DNA of 64,000 nucleotides from Streptomyces sp. WMMB 322 (lineage in GTDB: Bacteria > Actinomycetota > Actinomycetes > Streptomycetales > Streptomycetaceae), in NCBI RefSeq assembly GCF_900090145.1, contig NZ_FMHI01000009.1:124001-188000 (forward strand). The letters run 5' to 3'. The notes beneath the pieces were generated by a model that was not told the DNA's origin, searched no databases, and worked only from the letters and a program-made list of their open reading frames with translations. Both the position numbers and the translations under genes were made by a program. Below, piece by piece: positions 62,447-64,000 of the stretch; position 1 is the stretch's first letter; each line of letters begins with the position of its first letter.

Positions 62447-62520
62447 TGGCTGGGGCCGGGGTCGAACCGGCGACCTTCCGCTTTTCAGGCGGACGCTCGT
62501 ACCAACTGAGCTACCCAGCC
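62447..62520 (-). tRNA. tRNA-Phe (anticodon GAA)
   Basis: GGCTGGG acceptor pairs with CCCAGCC; anticodon stem TCCGC-CTGAAAA-GCGGA gives GAA. T arm GGTTCGACC. CCA is not encoded. Last tRNA of a three-gene operon. Confidence 0.97.
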
Positions 62521-62581
62521 CGGTGTCTGAGGCGAAGCCTCAGTCGGGTGGCCCTCAGGAGGTGCAGCATCCTGAGGCAAG

Positions 62582-62656
62582 CGGTCCTGACGGGATTTGA
62601 ACCCGCGGCCTCCACCTTGACAGGGTGGCGAGCACTCCAAACTGCTCCACAGGACC
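62582..62656 (-). tRNA. tRNA-Asp (anticodon GTC), copy 2
   Basis: Same sequence as 43455-43529, with anticodon stem CCACC-CTGTCAA-GGTGG. It lies between tRNA-Glu and tRNA-Phe. Confidence 0.97.
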
Positions 62657-62695
62657 AAGCATCGCGCGAGAACCAGTCTCGCACAGGGTGGTGCG

Positions 62696-62768
62696 TGCCC
62701 CCAACGGGATTCGAACCCGTGCTACCGCCTTGAAAGGGCGGCGTCCTGGGCCACTAGACGATGAGGGC
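62696..62768 (-). tRNA. tRNA-Glu (anticodon TTC)
   Basis: GCCCTCA acceptor pairs with TGGGGGC (one G-T pair); anticodon stem CCGCC-CTTTCAA-GGCGG gives TTC; T arm GGGTTCGAATCCC. CCA is not encoded. First tRNA of the Glu-Asp-Phe operon. Confidence 0.97.
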
Positions 62769-62852
62769 TGATGGCCCACCTGCGCGCTTCACTCAGTCAG
62801 CGCGTCGGGGACGTGAGAAGCATATGGGATAGCGGAGCGTTCGCCAAAACGG

Positions 62853-64000
62853 TTACGGGGAGTCCGCCGGGGAGGCCGGGGGCGTGGGCCCGGGGGAGCT
62901 GAAGGCCGCGCGCGGGCCGGGCGAGCCCGACTCCGGAGACGGCGAGCCCGACCCCGGAGAGCCCGACCCCGGAGAGGGCGAGGGTGAGGGCGAGCGGGTT
63001 GAGGGCGCCTTGTCGTCCGCCAGATGGCGGGTGACCTCGGCGGTGGTCAGGCCCAGCCCGCCCAGAGTGATCTCGTCCCAGGCCTGGAGCCTGCCGTCGT
63101 CCCGGCCCAGGTAGAGGACCGACGCGGAGACCTTCTGGGGCTCCTCCTTCTCCACCGCGCGCAGGCCGCCGCCGCCGGTCGAGCCTTCTATCATCAGCCG
63201 GGTTTTCCGAGGCAGCCGCTCGTGGGCGCGCTGGTGGGTGTGGCCGGCGAGAGCGAGCGGCACGAGCCCGTCGGCCTCCTTGACCAGCACGGGGTTGTGG
63301 GCGACGGCGATGTCGACCGGGGTGTCCGCGGCCTTCTGGGCGCGCAGCGCCAGGGCCAGGCGCCGGCCTTCCTTGCGTTCCCGCGGGTCGCCCTGGGGCT
63401 TGATGGAGCGGTCGGGTGTGAACTGCGGGTCGCCCCAGCCGGCGAGGCGCAGTCCGGCGACGTTGGTCGGGACACCGTCGTCGAGGACGTGGACGCTGCT
63501 GCCCTTCTTCTTCCCGAGCTTCTCGAACGCCTTCTGCGTCTCGTCGGAGTCGTGGTTGCCGCGCACCCAGACGTACGGGGCGCCCAGGTCGGTCACGGGT
63601 TCGAGGAATCCGTTCTCGGCGGAGGTGCCGTGGTCCATCGTGTCGCCCGTGTCGATGATCGCGTCGATCTCGTACTGCTCGACGAGCGATTTGATGATCT
63701 GCCAGGCGGCCGGGTTGAGGTGGATGTCCGAGACGTGGAGGAGGCGCGTCGTGGAAGGGTCCGGCTGGTACGCGGGGAGGGTGGAGGTCGCCTCGTAGAG
63801 CTTGGTCACGTTGGTGACGAGACGCGCCAACTCCCGTTGGTAGATGTCGAAGTCGGCGACGATGCTGCGCGCGTTGCCGACGACGGAGGGTGCGCCGGCC
63901 AGCAGCCCGGAGAACTTCGGTTCGAATACGGACTTCGGGTTCCACGTCGCGTATGCCGCCGTCCCGGAGGCCCCCAGCAGCGCGAGGGCGAGACCGCTCG
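62853..64000 (-). CDS. Membrane-anchored metallophosphoesterase (5' end beyond window)
   Basis: The frame is open to the right edge, and residues before the first candidate start look real: a membrane segment GLALALLGASGTAAYA then NPKSVFEPKFSGLLAGAPSV. The calcineurin-like domain carries all metal motifs: HVSDIHLN, IDTGDTMDHG, VRGNHDSDE, VAHNP and GHTHQRAH. The C-terminal ~50 residues are Ser/Pro/Gly repeats (PGSGSPGSGSP). It is an exported or membrane-tethered phosphatase of unknown substrate, located upstream of the tRNA operon on the same strand. Start lies outside the window. Confidence 0.9.
   Translation of the reverse strand, partial: SGLALALLGASGTAAYATWNPKSVFEPKFSGLLAGAPSVVGNARSIVADFDIYQRELARLVTNVTKLYEATSTLPAYQPDPSTTRLLHVSDIHLNPAAWQIIKSLVEQYEIDAIIDTGDTMDHGTSAENGFLEPVTDLGAPYVWVRGNHDSDETQKAFEKLGKKKGSSVHVLDDGVPTNVAGLRLAGWGDPQFTPDRSIKPQGDPRERKEGRRLALALRAQKAADTPVDIAVAHNPVLVKEADGLVPLALAGHTHQRAHERLPRKTRLMIEGSTGGGGLRAVEKEEPQKVSASVLYLGRDDGRLQAWDEITLGGLGLTTAEVTRHLADDKAPSTRSPSPSPSPGSGSPGSGSPSPESGSPGPRAAFSSPGPTPPASPADSP

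Overview
The window is high-GC actinobacterial DNA and almost certainly comes from a Streptomyces chromosome. The grounds are the codon bias, the many GTG starts, and a gene order I know from S. coelicolor: purD - purC - lsr2-like - purSQL - purF - purM - DUF3073 - valine dehydrogenase - bldC - hrpA. BldC is a developmental regulator typical of the genus. No rRNA, CRISPR array or replication origin was seen.

Layout. (1) 0-8.4 kb: end of a GntR/FCD regulator, a hypothetical gene, a SLATT-type membrane protein, purD, a protein resembling an M48 peptidase without its zinc motif, a dimethylformamidase-like protein and purC. (2) 8.4-18 kb: an inserted biosynthetic cluster that I read as a linaridin-type RiPP locus. 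It holds a TrmB/LuxR-type regulator on the plus strand and, on the minus strand, two short precursor genes followed by a membrane hydrolase (LinH/CypH-like), LinL/CypL-like protein, a 28-residue membrane peptide, a methyltransferase, an ABC exporter and a CrtI-like FAD oxidoreductase. Both precursors carry the PxxxTP motif of linaridin leaders, lack Cys and have very few Ser/Thr. (3) 18.5-23.5 kb: an ABC transporter plus two-component system operon, two tRNA-Gly genes and an Lsr2-type nucleoid protein. (4) 23.8-27.1 kb: purS-purQ-purL with overlapping stops and starts, then a 640-base GC-rich repeat patch. (5) 27.7-33.7 kb: a GH51 arabinofuranosidase with a sugar ABC importer lacking its own ATPase and a divergent LacI regulator. 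(6) 33.9-43.1 kb: sterol-carrier-like protein, purF, purM, DUF3073, vdh, a conserved unknown, bldC, a small Cys/His protein missed by usual length cut-offs, and a DHFR-like reductase. (7) 43.4-49.6 kb: tRNA-Asp, hrpA and a membrane protein. (8) 49.7-62.3 kb: accessory genes (secreted sphingomyelinase-like enzyme, FG-GAP protein, 2-methylisoborneol methyltransferase and cyclase, secreted beta-helix protein, KtrB/KtrA, serine hydrolase with divergent TetR) ending in decayed transposase, aldolase, kinase and integrase fragments. (9) 62.4-64 kb: a Glu-Asp-Phe tRNA operon with a strong terminator and a metallophosphoesterase that runs off the right edge.

Together, seven enzymes of de novo IMP synthesis (PurD, PurC, PurS/Q/L, PurF, PurM) sit here as dispersed short units interleaved with lineage-specific insertions. 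The most interesting part is the linaridin-like cluster between purC and the purS group. Its LinL and LinH proteins also resemble the SdpA and SdpB maturation proteins of the Bacillus SDP toxin system.
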